Source: Bacillus hominis
Lineage (GTDB): Bacteria; Bacillota; Bacilli; Bacillales; Bacillaceae_G
DNA: 54,178 nucleotides
Assembly (NCBI RefSeq): GCF_018332515.1
Contig: NZ_BOQD01000159.1
Coordinates: forward strand, 1-54,178
Direction of reading: 5' to 3'
The position numbers and the translations under genes are program-made. Of this stretch, positions 26,191 through 34,364 are shown piece after piece (position 1 is the stretch's first letter; each line of letters opens with the position of its first letter). The notes under the pieces were generated by a model. That model was not told where the DNA came from. It was given only the letters and a program-made list of their open reading frames with translations, and searched no databases.

Positions 26191-27378
26191 TTTTGATGTT
26201 GAAAACATCCCAAAGCTTCGTTTAAATAACTCCCACCAGCTAGCTGCCTCAACATCTTCTTTTGCTACAATTGTTTGTTTTAATAAAACATCTTTATCTC
26301 TTTTAATAACAAGTGTACCGAGTGCATCACCTTTTTTAATCGGTGCCTTCACTTTCTTTTCTGCAATTACTTCTTGTTTTACTTTGTCCATATTTTCGCC
26401 CTTCTTCATAAGAAGAGACACATTGTCTGACGCAACTAAATCTACTTTTTCTTCCTTACCTTTTCCTACTTGTACAGTCTTAATTTTTTCGCCACGTGTA
26501 TACAATTTTTTTGTCATATATTGACCAAATGCATAATCAAGCAGCTTCGTTACTTGATTGTTCCGTTCTTTTGAAGTAGGTGCTCCCATAACAACTGAAA
26601 TGACACGCATTCCATTTTTTTCAGCTGATGCTGTTAAACAATATTTCGCTTCTGTCGTAAAGCCCGTTTTCACTCCATCTACTCCAGGATAAAAACGTAC
26701 TAGCTTATTCGTATTAACGAGCCAAAATTTCTTATCCGTATTTTCACGTAAATAGTCTTCATATTTACCTGTATATTTTCGAATAAGTGGATACTTCATC
26801 AATTCTTTCGCCATAATAGCCATATCATTCGCTGTAGAATAATGATCTTTGGCCGGGAGACCTGTCGGATTTTGAAAATGTGTATTTTTCAGTCCTAAAT
26901 CTTTCGCTTTTTTGTTCATCATATTTACGAACCCTTCTTCTGAACCGGCGATATGCTCGGCCACTGCAACAGATGCATCATTTCCAGATGCAATTGCAAT
27001 GCCCTTTAACATTTCATTTACAGTCATCTCTTCCCCAGGTTCTAGAAAGATTTGTGATCCGCCCATTGAAGCTGCGTGTTCACTCGCTCTCACTTTATCT
27101 GTCAGTTTTAATTTTCCTTTTTCAACTTGTTCCATAATTAAAAGCATTGTCATAATCTTTGTCATACTAGCAGGTGGTAACTTTTCATTCGGATTTTTAT
27201 CAAATAAAACTTTACCTGTATCTTGCTCAATTACGATCGCTGACGACGCTTGTTCCGCTAACTTCGGCGTGGCTTCTTCTGTTTTCTCCTGCTTCGTTTT
27301 CTCAGATTGCGCAAAACTAACTGAAGTACCAGAAAGCAATAACATGAAACAAACAAGTATTCCAAAAACTCGCTTCAT
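26188..27378 (-). CDS. dacF: D-alanyl-D-alanine carboxypeptidase DacF
   Basis: A 396-residue exported penicillin-binding protein that trims peptidoglycan side chains in the forespore. A signal peptide covers residues 1-23. The active-site motifs are S71-M-T-K74, S131-G-N133 and K237-T-G239. The C-terminal PBP5-like domain runs from about 290, ending in an amphipathic membrane anchor. GGAGGG lies before the ATG. It is upstream of spoIIAA as in B. subtilis and follows a sigma-F promoter. Confidence 0.96.
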   Translation of the reverse strand: MKRVFGILVCFMLLLSGTSVSFAQSEKTKQEKTEEATPKLAEQASSAIVIEQDTGKVLFDKNPNEKLPPASMTKIMTMLLIMEQVEKGKLKLTDKVRASEHAASMGGSQIFLEPGEEMTVNEMLKGIAIASGNDASVAVAEHIAGSEEGFVNMMNKKAKDLGLKNTHFQNPTGLPAKDHYSTANDMAIMAKELMKYPLIRKYTGKYEDYLRENTDKKFWLVNTNKLVRFYPGVDGVKTGFTTEAKYCLTASAEKNGMRVISVVMGAPTSKERNNQVTKLLDYAFGQYMTKKLYTRGEKIKTVQVGKGKEEKVDLVASDNVSLLMKKGENMDKVKQEVIAEKKVKAPIKKGDALGTLVIKRDKDVLLKQTIVAKEDVEAASWWELFKRSFGMFSTSK

Positions 27379-27405
27379 GACTAACCCTCCATTCTATATC
27401 AAACC

Positions 27406-27435
27406 TATTTTTTCCAATTTATTCATTTTTAATAC
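27406..27435 (-). promoter_or_regulatory. Sigma-F promoter of dacF
   Basis: On the minus strand GTATT and GGAAAAAATA are separated by 15 bases. The -10 fits the sigma-F consensus GGNRANANTW at every position. It lies about 28 bases before dacF, a known sigma-F gene. Confidence 0.65.
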
Positions 27436-27457
27436 CATATTTTTCTATCATTTTCAG

Positions 27458-27486
27458 TTGACAAATAAATTCATTGCTTATATTGT
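27458..27486 (+). promoter_or_regulatory. Sigma-A promoter of the GntR/ABC operon
   Basis: TTGACA (27458-27463) and TATTGT (27481-27486) are 17 bases apart. The -10 touches the left arm of the operator that follows. Confidence 0.7.
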
Positions 27487-27521
27487 ATTAAGTGTATTAC
27501 ACATAGTAGTACACTTAATAC
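27485..27521 (+). promoter_or_regulatory. Inverted-repeat operator of the YtrA-type regulator
   Basis: GTATTAAGTGTA (27485-27496) and TACACTTAATAC (27510-27521) are perfect 12-base arms with a 13-base spacer. The dyad overlaps the -10 and start region of the promoter and lies 23 bases before the GntR gene, so autorepression is likely. GTGTA-TACAC arms are known for YtrA-class GntR operators. Confidence 0.75.
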
Positions 27522-27544
27522 TCATCAGGAAGGAGACATTGCTC

Positions 27545-27964
27545 TTGCATATTCAAATTAATCCAAGAAGCAACACTCCGATATGGGAACAAATTGTTCA
27601 AAATATAAAAGAGCTCGTACTAAAAAATATGTTAGCTCCAAGTGATAAGCTTCCTTCTGTACGCGAGCTCGCTTCTTTGCTCGTTATAAATCCAAATACA
27701 GTAAGTAAAGCTTATCAAGAATTAGAGCGACAAGGGATTATTGAAACATTACGAGGAAAAGGAACATTTGTAGCCCAATCGATTACCCCAACATTAGACG
27801 AAAGGAAAATCGCTATGGTTGAAAAGCAGTTTCATCAATTATTACTAGAAGCCTCTTATCTTGGGATTACGAAAGATAAAATTCACGATTGGATAGATTC
27901 ATACTATAAAGAGATTGGAGGAAATACAGATGTTGAAAGTAACAAACCTGAAGAAAACAATTGA
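27545..27964 (+). CDS. GntR-family regulator, YtrA subfamily
   Basis: A 139-residue repressor with an N-terminal winged helix (PIWEQIVQNIKELVLKNM to GKGTFVAQS, about 11-78, with LASLLVINPNTVSKAYQELERQG as the recognition part) and only a short C-terminal helical pair. That short tail marks the YtrA subfamily, which regulates ABC exporters. The start is TTG at 27545, nine bases after GGAAGGAG. The open frame runs far upstream but overlaps dacF and is not coding there. It overlaps the ATPase gene by 35 bases. Confidence 0.9.
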   Translation: MHIQINPRSNTPIWEQIVQNIKELVLKNMLAPSDKLPSVRELASLLVINPNTVSKAYQELERQGIIETLRGKGTFVAQSITPTLDERKIAMVEKQFHQLLLEASYLGITKDKIHDWIDSYYKEIGGNTDVESNKPEENN

Positions 27965-28811
27965 TAATCAAACGATTTTAGACGATGTTTCTTTCACATT
28001 ACAAAAAGGTAGTATCGTCGGATTGCTCGGAAGAAATGGCGCGGGGAAAACAACTTTATTACGAACGATGGTCGGCATTTTGGACCCCGATAAAGGAACT
28101 GTTACATATGAGGATACAGATGTTCATCAACATCCTGAAATTAAACAAAAGGTTGCTTATGTTCCGGATTCTACTAACATACTGAACGGATATACAGTAA
28201 ATGAAATTGTGAAGTTTTATAAAGCCGTTTATACAGCATTTGATGAACAATATTTTTATGAAATATTAGAACGTTTTAATTTACCAAACAAACGTATTCG
28301 TAGTTACTCAAAAGGAATGAAAGCACTGCTTGCGATCATTTTAGCTTTCGCTGCAAAAGCAGAATATATCATTTTAGATGAACCGACAAACGGACTTGAT
28401 CCTATCGTTAAAAGACAGATTCTACAATTTCTCGTTGAAGAAGTAGCAGAAAAAGAAATTACAATTTTCATCTCAACTCACCATTTAGATGAAGTTGAAC
28501 AAATTGCCGATACAATCATTATTTTAAAAGGGCATACAGTAGATTCTATTACATCACTAGACGATGCAAAATCACAATTTGCTAAAATCCAAGTTGCTTA
28601 TGAGCGATCATTACCTCAAAAACTAGAAAACTTAAGCAATATTAAAATATTAAATCAAACGGGAAAAGTATATACGATTTTAATCGAAGGAAATGTTGCT
28701 GCAACACTTGAAAAGTTTTATAAAGAGCAACCAATACTCATTGAAGAATTAGCAATGTCACTTGAAGATGTCTTCGTTACGACACTTGAGGAGGATGGGT
28801 ATGTTTCATAA
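27930..28811 (+). CDS. ABC transporter ATP-binding protein
   Basis: A 293-residue ATPase. Walker A is GRNGAGKTT (about 34-42), the Q-loop region follows, the signature is SYSKGMK (about residue 131), Walker B is YIILDEPTNGLD (about 148-159) and the H-loop is STHHLDE. The degenerate signature is usual in YtrB/BcrA-type exporters. A C-terminal extension of about 80 residues is also usual there. The ATG at 27930 follows GGAGG by eight bases. It would serve the two permeases downstream. Confidence 0.93.
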   Translation: MLKVTNLKKTIDNQTILDDVSFTLQKGSIVGLLGRNGAGKTTLLRTMVGILDPDKGTVTYEDTDVHQHPEIKQKVAYVPDSTNILNGYTVNEIVKFYKAVYTAFDEQYFYEILERFNLPNKRIRSYSKGMKALLAIILAFAAKAEYIILDEPTNGLDPIVKRQILQFLVEEVAEKEITIFISTHHLDEVEQIADTIIILKGHTVDSITSLDDAKSQFAKIQVAYERSLPQKLENLSNIKILNQTGKVYTILIEGNVAATLEKFYKEQPILIEELAMSLEDVFVTTLEEDGYVS

Positions 28812-29868
28812 GGCGTTGTGGATGTGGAATTGGAAGCGCGGGAAGTATGCTGCGTTGCTTTTTCTCTTCAGTTCACTTTATTTTTTATCTTTCGAATACT
28901 ATCAAGCAGCAGAAACGCAACAGTCTCTCTTTCTCCACCCAGAAAAACTAGGTGAAGAAAAGTTCTACTATTATTATTCTTTTTATTCCTCTAATAGCTT
29001 TTGGTTAGGTATTATTACAATTGTCCTAGCCTGTCTATTAATTGGCTGGGAGCGAAGTAATCAAAATGGAAATTCACTAATGACTTTTCCATTTAAAAGA
29101 CGTGATATATTCTTATCAAAGTGGATTTTCGGTGTTTTTTTCATTGTAATATCACTTCTGATCAATTGGATTTTTATGTATTGTATTTATAAATCTACGA
29201 TTCACTTTGAATATCAATCTTTCGAACCGTTTCATCGATATTTCTTGTATGCAATTTTCACATATATTGCTATCTATACTGTCTCTTTATGTATTGGTAC
29301 ATTTACTGGAAGTATTATTTCACAAAGCATCTTTAGCATTACTTTTTGCGTAATGGGAATGGGAATCTTTTCACTCTTACTCTTTTTATTTACAACTCAT
29401 ACTGAGGCAATACAGGGGAATAAAAGTTATACGAGTTTCGAAAACGTTTATGAATTCAATAGAAAAACCAACATTTCAAGCGCTATATTAGACTTTTCAA
29501 TTAGTTATAATTACCACCCTACTGTCCAATCATATGAAGATCATGGAAAAGCAATACAAAGGGGACCTACTTTTCATAGTTATTACTCTGCAAAAATAAT
29601 ACTTGTTCCTATCTTCTATACAATTTTCAGTTTACTTATTGGGATGTTTCTTTATGCAAGGTCACCTAATGAACATAATAAGAAAATTTTCCTTTTTCCA
29701 AAATACAACTCACTCTGGATATGGGTTACTACCTTTTATTTTGCATTAATAGGTGGGCAAATGTTAAAACGTTTTGATTTATTATTTAGTTACTATGTTG
29801 GGTTCTTTTTATTTGGAATCGCCACTTATTTTATATTATCACGTCTTACAAACTATAAAGTTTTTTAA
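28801..29868 (+). CDS. ABC transporter permease, first copy
   Basis: A 355-residue membrane protein with about six helices. The start follows GAGGAGG by seven bases and overlaps the ATPase stop by 11 bases. LIGWERSNQNG near residue 80, MTFPFKRRDIFLSKWIFG near 95 and LYARSPNEHNKKIFLFPKYN near 280-300 are all repeated in the next gene, so the two permeases are tandem paralogues. Large extracytoplasmic loop rich in Tyr between helices 4 and 5. It belongs with YtrC/D-like permeases. The substrate is unknown. Confidence 0.88.
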   Translation: MFHKALWMWNWKRGKYAALLFLFSSLYFLSFEYYQAAETQQSLFLHPEKLGEEKFYYYYSFYSSNSFWLGIITIVLACLLIGWERSNQNGNSLMTFPFKRRDIFLSKWIFGVFFIVISLLINWIFMYCIYKSTIHFEYQSFEPFHRYFLYAIFTYIAIYTVSLCIGTFTGSIISQSIFSITFCVMGMGIFSLLLFLFTTHTEAIQGNKSYTSFENVYEFNRKTNISSAILDFSISYNYHPTVQSYEDHGKAIQRGPTFHSYYSAKIILVPIFYTIFSLLIGMFLYARSPNEHNKKIFLFPKYNSLWIWVTTFYFALIGGQMLKRFDLLFSYYVGFFLFGIATYFILSRLTNYKVF

Positions 29869-29880
29869 AGGAGAGATCCT

Positions 29881-30966
29881 ATGTTTCAAAAAGCATTATG
29901 GGTGCATACCTACAAGCAAAGTAAATATATTGTTTGGCTATTTTGGTTAGTAAGTTTTTATGTACTATCATATAAATACTATTTAGCAGCTGCCGAGCAA
30001 CTAAAATATTTACATGAACATAATGAATGGAAATATATATACCGGTACAATTATCACCTTTCACTTCCCGATGCTATCATGGTTCAAGGAGCACTCCTTA
30101 TTGCATTAGCCTGCATCCTTATTGGATGGGAGCGTCAAAATCAATCAAGTGACATTCTATGGTCCATGCCATTTAAACGGGAACATCTCTTCATGACGAA
30201 ATGGCTTTTTGGTGTGTGTAATATTGTAGCTATCGTTATATTGAATTGGGGACTTTTTGCTATTATGAAAAAGACAACCTTTCATAATAAGTATCAAATA
30301 TTTTCACCATTTCATACTTACTTCTTATACATGGTTATCATCTTAATTGCTATCTATACACTTGCATTATGCATAGGAACAATTGCTGGTAATATGATTT
30401 CACAAGGACTCTTCAGTGTTGCTATACTTGGATTCCCTTTTATTTTGCCGACTCTAATTGCCGGAGCTATTTCTATTCATACGGTTGGACTTATTTCCAA
30501 TCATACCGTCTATACGGAGGAGAATGTAGATCGTTACGGCTCAGTAATAGAAAAAGTGAGTATTTTAGCGCCCGTTCGCGGATTCAATATTGATTTTAAT
30601 TACGATCCTCAACGTGCTTATACTGATCAACAAGGCGTACGTCATGATGAACCTAATTTTACCTATATTCCTTCAGCAACGAAACTTATCGGTCCAATCG
30701 CAAATATACTTATTCTATTACCTTTAGGAATGTACTTATATACAAGATCACCTAATGAACAAAACGGAAACTTTCTATTATATCCGAAGCTCAAAACACT
30801 ATGTATGATATGTTGTGTAATCTTTATTGGAATGTTTGGAGGAATGGCAGCGGGAGGAAGTCGTTCTATCTTAAATTATTATATTGGTTTTATAGGGACC
30901 AGTACGATAGTCTACCTACTATTATCTCGCTTATTAAAATTTAAATTTTCTTGGCGTGTGAAATAA
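29881..30966 (+). CDS. ABC transporter permease, second copy
   Basis: A 361-residue membrane protein homologous to the preceding permease. Shared blocks are LIGWERQNQSS, MPFKREHLFMTKWLFG, IAIYTLALCIGTIAGNMISQG and LYTRSPNEQNGNFLLYPK. It starts 12 bases after the first permease gene with AAAGGAGAG upstream. With the ATPase it probably forms a heterodimeric exporter or a signalling transporter like YtrBCDEF. Divergence between the copies suggests two roles rather than a recent duplication. Confidence 0.88.
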   Translation: MFQKALWVHTYKQSKYIVWLFWLVSFYVLSYKYYLAAAEQLKYLHEHNEWKYIYRYNYHLSLPDAIMVQGALLIALACILIGWERQNQSSDILWSMPFKREHLFMTKWLFGVCNIVAIVILNWGLFAIMKKTTFHNKYQIFSPFHTYFLYMVIILIAIYTLALCIGTIAGNMISQGLFSVAILGFPFILPTLIAGAISIHTVGLISNHTVYTEENVDRYGSVIEKVSILAPVRGFNIDFNYDPQRAYTDQQGVRHDEPNFTYIPSATKLIGPIANILILLPLGMYLYTRSPNEQNGNFLLYPKLKTLCMICCVIFIGMFGGMAAGGSRSILNYYIGFIGTSTIVYLLLSRLLKFKFSWRVK

Positions 30967-30992
30967 CCTCCTTTTAAAGGAGGTTATTTCAC
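30958..30992. terminator. Long palindromic terminator between permease and secreted-protein genes
   Basis: GTGAAATAACCTCCTTT pairs with AAAGGAGGTTATTTCAC. It contains the permease stop codon and the end of the convergent gene. Confidence 0.8.
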
Positions 30993-31529
30993 ATTCTCTC
31001 TCCTATCCCCATACACCATCTCCTCTTTCATCCCAAACCCATCTCCATTTTTCACAATTTGTTCGGTCGGCGCGACTACACTTTCCGCAATTTTCCATTC
31101 CCCGTGCTCTTTTATAAATACTTGTAGAAAATAGTTCATTCCATTTAGCTGATATGCATTTTCTTTTTTCACGTTATAGCGCACCGCAATGTAATACACT
31201 TGAATATTTTCTTTTCCTGCTTTCGATACGTATTGGGATAATCTCGGAATGTACATTGATGATTTCTTAAGTGGTAAGGGTTTCGCTTTAACGAGTGATG
31301 AACTCGTTACATTACGCAATGTGTCTTGATTACGAATGTTATCGCTATGATGAAATAATACGGCATTTTGCATGGAGCGGACCCATAATTTCGAATATAA
31401 GACAGTATTATCGTTTTCAATATACTTCACTTCTTTTTGCACGACTTGGATAGGGGTATCGGCGTACATGAATGTATGAAAACAAAAAAAACTTCCAAGT
31501 AAAATGGTAAGTGCAGCAATATATTTCAT
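30984..31529 (-). CDS. Secreted protein of unknown function
   Basis: A 181-residue protein with a signal peptide (residues 1-23, ending YA). GGAGGA lies before the ATG. The mature part contains IEDNDTVLYSKLW-like and VYYIAVRYNVKKENAYQLNGMNYFLQVFIKEHGEWKIAESVVAP; the second resembles the beta-sheet of NTF2-like secreted domains, but I cannot place it in a family. Its 3' end shares a palindrome with the ABC operon. It may act at the envelope near that transporter, which is only a positional inference. Confidence 0.75.
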   Translation of the reverse strand: MKYIAALTILLGSFFCFHTFMYADTPIQVVQKEVKYIENDNTVLYSKLWVRSMQNAVLFHHSDNIRNQDTLRNVTSSSLVKAKPLPLKKSSMYIPRLSQYVSKAGKENIQVYYIAVRYNVKKENAYQLNGMNYFLQVFIKEHGEWKIAESVVAPTEQIVKNGDGFGMKEEMVYGDRRENVK

Positions 31530-31591
31530 AATCTTTCCTCCGATCTATTTAATTAAAGTATCGGAGTTTCAAAATGTTTTTATTCAAAAGA

Positions 31592-31623
31592 AAAAGGATA
31601 GGAAAGCTCTCGCTCCCTATCCT
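31592..31623 (-). terminator. Terminator of the MarR-family gene
   Basis: AGGATAGG and CCTATCCT pair on the minus strand around a 12-base loop, followed by T-run. Confidence 0.8.
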
Positions 31624-31629
31624 CATTTA

Positions 31630-32049
31630 TTATAATACGCGGCCAAATAGTTCTAATACCATTTCTATCTCTTGGTCGCTCCAACCTTTAAATTTCTCTT
31701 TATAATATTCTTTACGCACAGCTTCAAGCTTTTCAGTTACTTCTCGTCCGTTTTCAGTAATTTCTAAGTATACGATACGACGGTCCGAATTTGAACGTTT
31801 TCTTTCAACAAACCCTTTTCGCACGAGACGATCTGTTACAGCTGTAATATGACTGGAGGTTACGTTTACTTCACTCGCAATTTGCGAAGCCATCTGTGGA
31901 CTTTTTAAAAATAACGCACGTAATACAGAGAATTCATTATATGGCATATGCTCTGAAAAACGTGTATTAATATCATTTTGTAATAAACGTATCATCTTTC
32001 GAAATGATGCAGATAAATCTAAAATCAGTGTTTCTCTATTTTCGTTCAC
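31630..32049 (-). CDS. MarR-family transcriptional regulator
   Basis: A 139-residue winged-helix regulator, starting at GTG after AAGGGACGAGG. The HTH is about 55-75 (SQIASEVNVTSSHITAVTDRLVRKGFVERKRSNSDRR), the wing carries DRRIVYLEITENG, and helices at both ends form the dimer interface. The longer frame to 32082 has no good ribosome-binding site. Its target is not obvious: the SIMPL-domain gene is divergent and 185 bases away. Redox or phenolic sensing is common in the family but no sensing Cys is present. Confidence 0.88.
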   Translation of the reverse strand: MNENRETLILDLSASFRKMIRLLQNDINTRFSEHMPYNEFSVLRALFLKSPQMASQIASEVNVTSSHITAVTDRLVRKGFVERKRSNSDRRIVYLEITENGREVTEKLEAVRKEYYKEKFKGWSDQEIEMVLELFGRVL

Positions 32050-32234
32050 TAGCCTCGTCCCTTTTTTATCATATTTACACATATTATAATCTATAAATAC
32101 CTATGTTGTATATGCTTTCTTCCCTCAACATTCTCATTTATGTAACTTTTTTCATACGATTTTCTTTTTTGTTCACACATATACATGTAAAGTGAAACTT
32201 TAATTAGTGGGATAAAAAAGGATGGTGAGCATAA

Positions 32235-32906
32235 ATGCAAAGTGGAATGAATCCGTATTTACATAATATCCGTACGACAAATACTGGTAAAGAAGCTACT
32301 ATTACTGTACAAGGAGAAGGCATTGTAAAGGCAAAACCAAATGTTGTCATATTAACACTTGGCATTCGAACAGATAGTAAAAATGTAAAACAAGCGCAAG
32401 AAGAAAATGCAGTGCAATCAAAACAATTGCTTGATGCACTCAAACAGCTAGGTATTGCCGATAAAGATATAGAAACTATTTCTTATACGATTACTCCTCA
32501 ATACGAATATGTAAATGATAAAGCATTACTACAAGGTTACCGTGTAGAGCATTTGTATGAAATTACCGTTTTAAATGTTCAAAAAGCAGGGGAAGTATAT
32601 GATATAGCCGTTACGAATGGTGCAAACGTAGCAAAAGGGTTACGCTTTCGAATATCTCATCCAAATAAGTATTATGAACAAGCGCTTATTCAGGCCCTGC
32701 AACAAGCAGTAGAAAAAGCTCGTGCTATTGCGAGTACCTACAATTTAAACATTAATCCTGTTCCCCTTTCATTCGTTGAAGAATCCGCCCAATTACCAAG
32801 AGAAATTACATCTTATGCTACATTACATGCGCAAGCAGCTCCGCCCATTCAATCGGGAGAATTAGAAATTATATCTTCTATCCGAGCTATTTTTACGTAT
32901 TTATAA
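32235..32906 (+). CDS. SIMPL-domain (DUF541) protein without a signal peptide
   Basis: A 223-residue protein. The SIMPL domain spans about 18-223, starting ATITVQGEGIVKAKPNVVILTLGIRT and including GYRVEHLYEITVLNVQKAGEVYDIAVTNGAN. Most relatives are exported; here the N-terminus (MQSGMNPYLHNIRTTNTGKE) has no hydrophobic segment, so it seems cytoplasmic. GGATGGTGA precedes the ATG. It stands between a MarR gene and a purine permease gene. The function of the family is poorly known (oxidative stress, kinase signalling). Confidence 0.88.
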   Translation: MQSGMNPYLHNIRTTNTGKEATITVQGEGIVKAKPNVVILTLGIRTDSKNVKQAQEENAVQSKQLLDALKQLGIADKDIETISYTITPQYEYVNDKALLQGYRVEHLYEITVLNVQKAGEVYDIAVTNGANVAKGLRFRISHPNKYYEQALIQALQQAVEKARAIASTYNLNINPVPLSFVEESAQLPREITSYATLHAQAAPPIQSGELEIISSIRAIFTYL

Positions 32907-32966
32907 GTAATTTCACTTGTAAGAAACCGTTATCATTTTTATTGTTGTAAAAACATGATGTTCTGA

Positions 32967-33006
32967 TATAATAAAGGTCGGTGAGCTCTTACAGAAGAGA
33001 TATCAC
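32967..33006 (+). promoter_or_regulatory. Promoter -10 and leader hairpin of the purine permease gene
   Basis: TATAAT at 32967-32972 is a clear -10; the -35 is weak. The transcript should begin near 32980 and immediately form GTGA-g-CTCTT (32981-32990) paired with AAGAG-ata-TCAC (32995-33006). The sequence lacks the conserved core of the purine riboswitch. Confidence 0.5.
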
Positions 33007-33021
33007 GGGTGGGAGAGGGAT

Positions 33022-33039
33022 ATGAAAAAGAAGGTTTAA
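33022..33039 (+). other. Five-codon leader micro-ORF before the purine permease
   Basis: ATG AAA AAG AAG GTT TAA has its own G-rich ribosome-binding site (GGGAGAGGGA) just upstream. Its stop ends one base before the permease ATG, and its codons contain the permease ribosome-binding site. Ribosomes ending here could restart on the permease. Confidence 0.45.
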
Positions 33040-33040
33040 C

Positions 33041-34330
33041 ATGAAAGGAATACTTGAAAGAACATTTAAATTAGGTTTACATGAAACATCACCAAAACAA
33101 GAAGTTTTAGCTGGCGTTACGTCATTTTTCACGATCGTATATATTATGATTGTAAATGCGTCAATCTTATCAGATGCTGGTATTCCTCTTGAAGCTGGAA
33201 TTTTAGCAACTGTTTTTAGTTCATTTGTCGGATGTCTGCTCATGGCATTTTGGGCAAATGCACCTGTTATTCTTGTTCCTGGAATGGGTGTAAATGCATT
33301 CTTCACGTACACTGCTGTCCATACGCTCGGTTTAACTTGGCAAGAAGCATTAGCAGCTGTCTTTATCTCTGGTATTATTTTTGCAATTGCCGCTTTTACA
33401 CCAATCGCTCGCGTGCTCTCGGTATCGATTCCAAAGTCATTAAAGGAAGCTATTACTGTCGGCATCGGATTATTTCTAGCATTTATCGGATTGCAAAAAG
33501 GTGGTTTAGTCGTTTCGAATCCAAATACTGCTGTTGCAATGGGGAAGTTAAGTAATCCTGTCGTTCTTGCGACATTACTGACCCTTATCGTTGCACTTGT
33601 ATTATTTATTCGTAACGTACGTGGAAACTTTTTATGGACGATTGCAATAGGAACTGGTATCGCATGGCTATTCGGTCTTGTTGATACGAGTCAAATGGGA
33701 AATAGTTCATTCTCATTCGCTAATTATGGTGATGTGTTTGGAGCTATGTCATTTGGGAAACTTTCTTCCTTACCGTTTTGGATTGCAACATTCTCCTTAA
33801 GCATGGTGCTTATTTTCGAGAACATGGGACTATTGCACGGTTTATTAGAAGATGATCGTAAATTCCCACGTGCTTACCAAGCCAATGCTATTTCAGCAAT
33901 GACATGTGGTCTATTTGGCACAAGCCCTACCGTTTCAACAGTAGAGAGTGCCGCAGGTATTACTGCAGGCGGAAAAACAGGTCTGACGTCCATCGTTACA
34001 GGGTTGTTATTCTTCGCATCACTGTTTGCGCTTCCGTTTGTCAAACTAATTCCTGATAGTGCCATTGCACCAATCTTAATTATTATTGGCGGCCTGATGA
34101 TTACAAGCATTCAACAAATTCCTCTGAACGACTTTTCAGAAGGGTTTCCAGCGTTTTTAATTATCGTTATGATTCCGCTCACATATAGTATCGCTGATGG
34201 CATTGCGTTCGGATTTATTGCTTATCCTATCTTGAAAGTTGCTCTTGGAAAGCGTAAAGAAGTCGCACCGTCCATGTATATCATTACATGCTTATTCTTA
34301 GCCATGTTCGTATTACACGCTATTGGCTAG
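33041..34330 (+). CDS. NCS2 purine permease (AzgA/PbuG-PbuO type)
   Basis: A 429-residue permease with about 12-14 helices that imports hypoxanthine, guanine or adenine with protons. The AzgA signatures are present: GVTSFFTIVYIMIVNASIL (about 22-40), ILVPGMGVNAFFTYTAV (about 77-93) and the late GTSPTVSTVESAAGITAGGKTGL (about 291-313). AGAAGG lies before the ATG. It sits near the deoB-punA-pdp operon, fitting base salvage, but on the other strand. Which base it carries cannot be told. Confidence 0.9.
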   Translation: MKGILERTFKLGLHETSPKQEVLAGVTSFFTIVYIMIVNASILSDAGIPLEAGILATVFSSFVGCLLMAFWANAPVILVPGMGVNAFFTYTAVHTLGLTWQEALAAVFISGIIFAIAAFTPIARVLSVSIPKSLKEAITVGIGLFLAFIGLQKGGLVVSNPNTAVAMGKLSNPVVLATLLTLIVALVLFIRNVRGNFLWTIAIGTGIAWLFGLVDTSQMGNSSFSFANYGDVFGAMSFGKLSSLPFWIATFSLSMVLIFENMGLLHGLLEDDRKFPRAYQANAISAMTCGLFGTSPTVSTVESAAGITAGGKTGLTSIVTGLLFFASLFALPFVKLIPDSAIAPILIIIGGLMITSIQQIPLNDFSEGFPAFLIIVMIPLTYSIADGIAFGFIAYPILKVALGKRKEVAPSMYIITCLFLAMFVLHAIG

Positions 34331-34331
34331 T

Positions 34332-34364
34332 AAAAAACACCGAGGAAATCCTCGGTGTTTTTTT
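34332..34364. terminator. Terminator between the purine permease and corA
   Basis: AAAAACACCGAGGA pairs with TCCTCGGTGTTTTT; serves both convergent genes. Confidence 0.9.

Noticed and set aside
26912-27544. Long upstream part of the GntR open frame on the plus strand
   Set aside because: It lies antisense to dacF and over its promoter; the GntR domain and ribosome-binding site place the start at 27545.
32973-33021. Purine riboswitch before the purine permease
   Set aside because: The conserved three-way junction and loop sequences of the purine aptamer are absent; only a short hairpin is seen.
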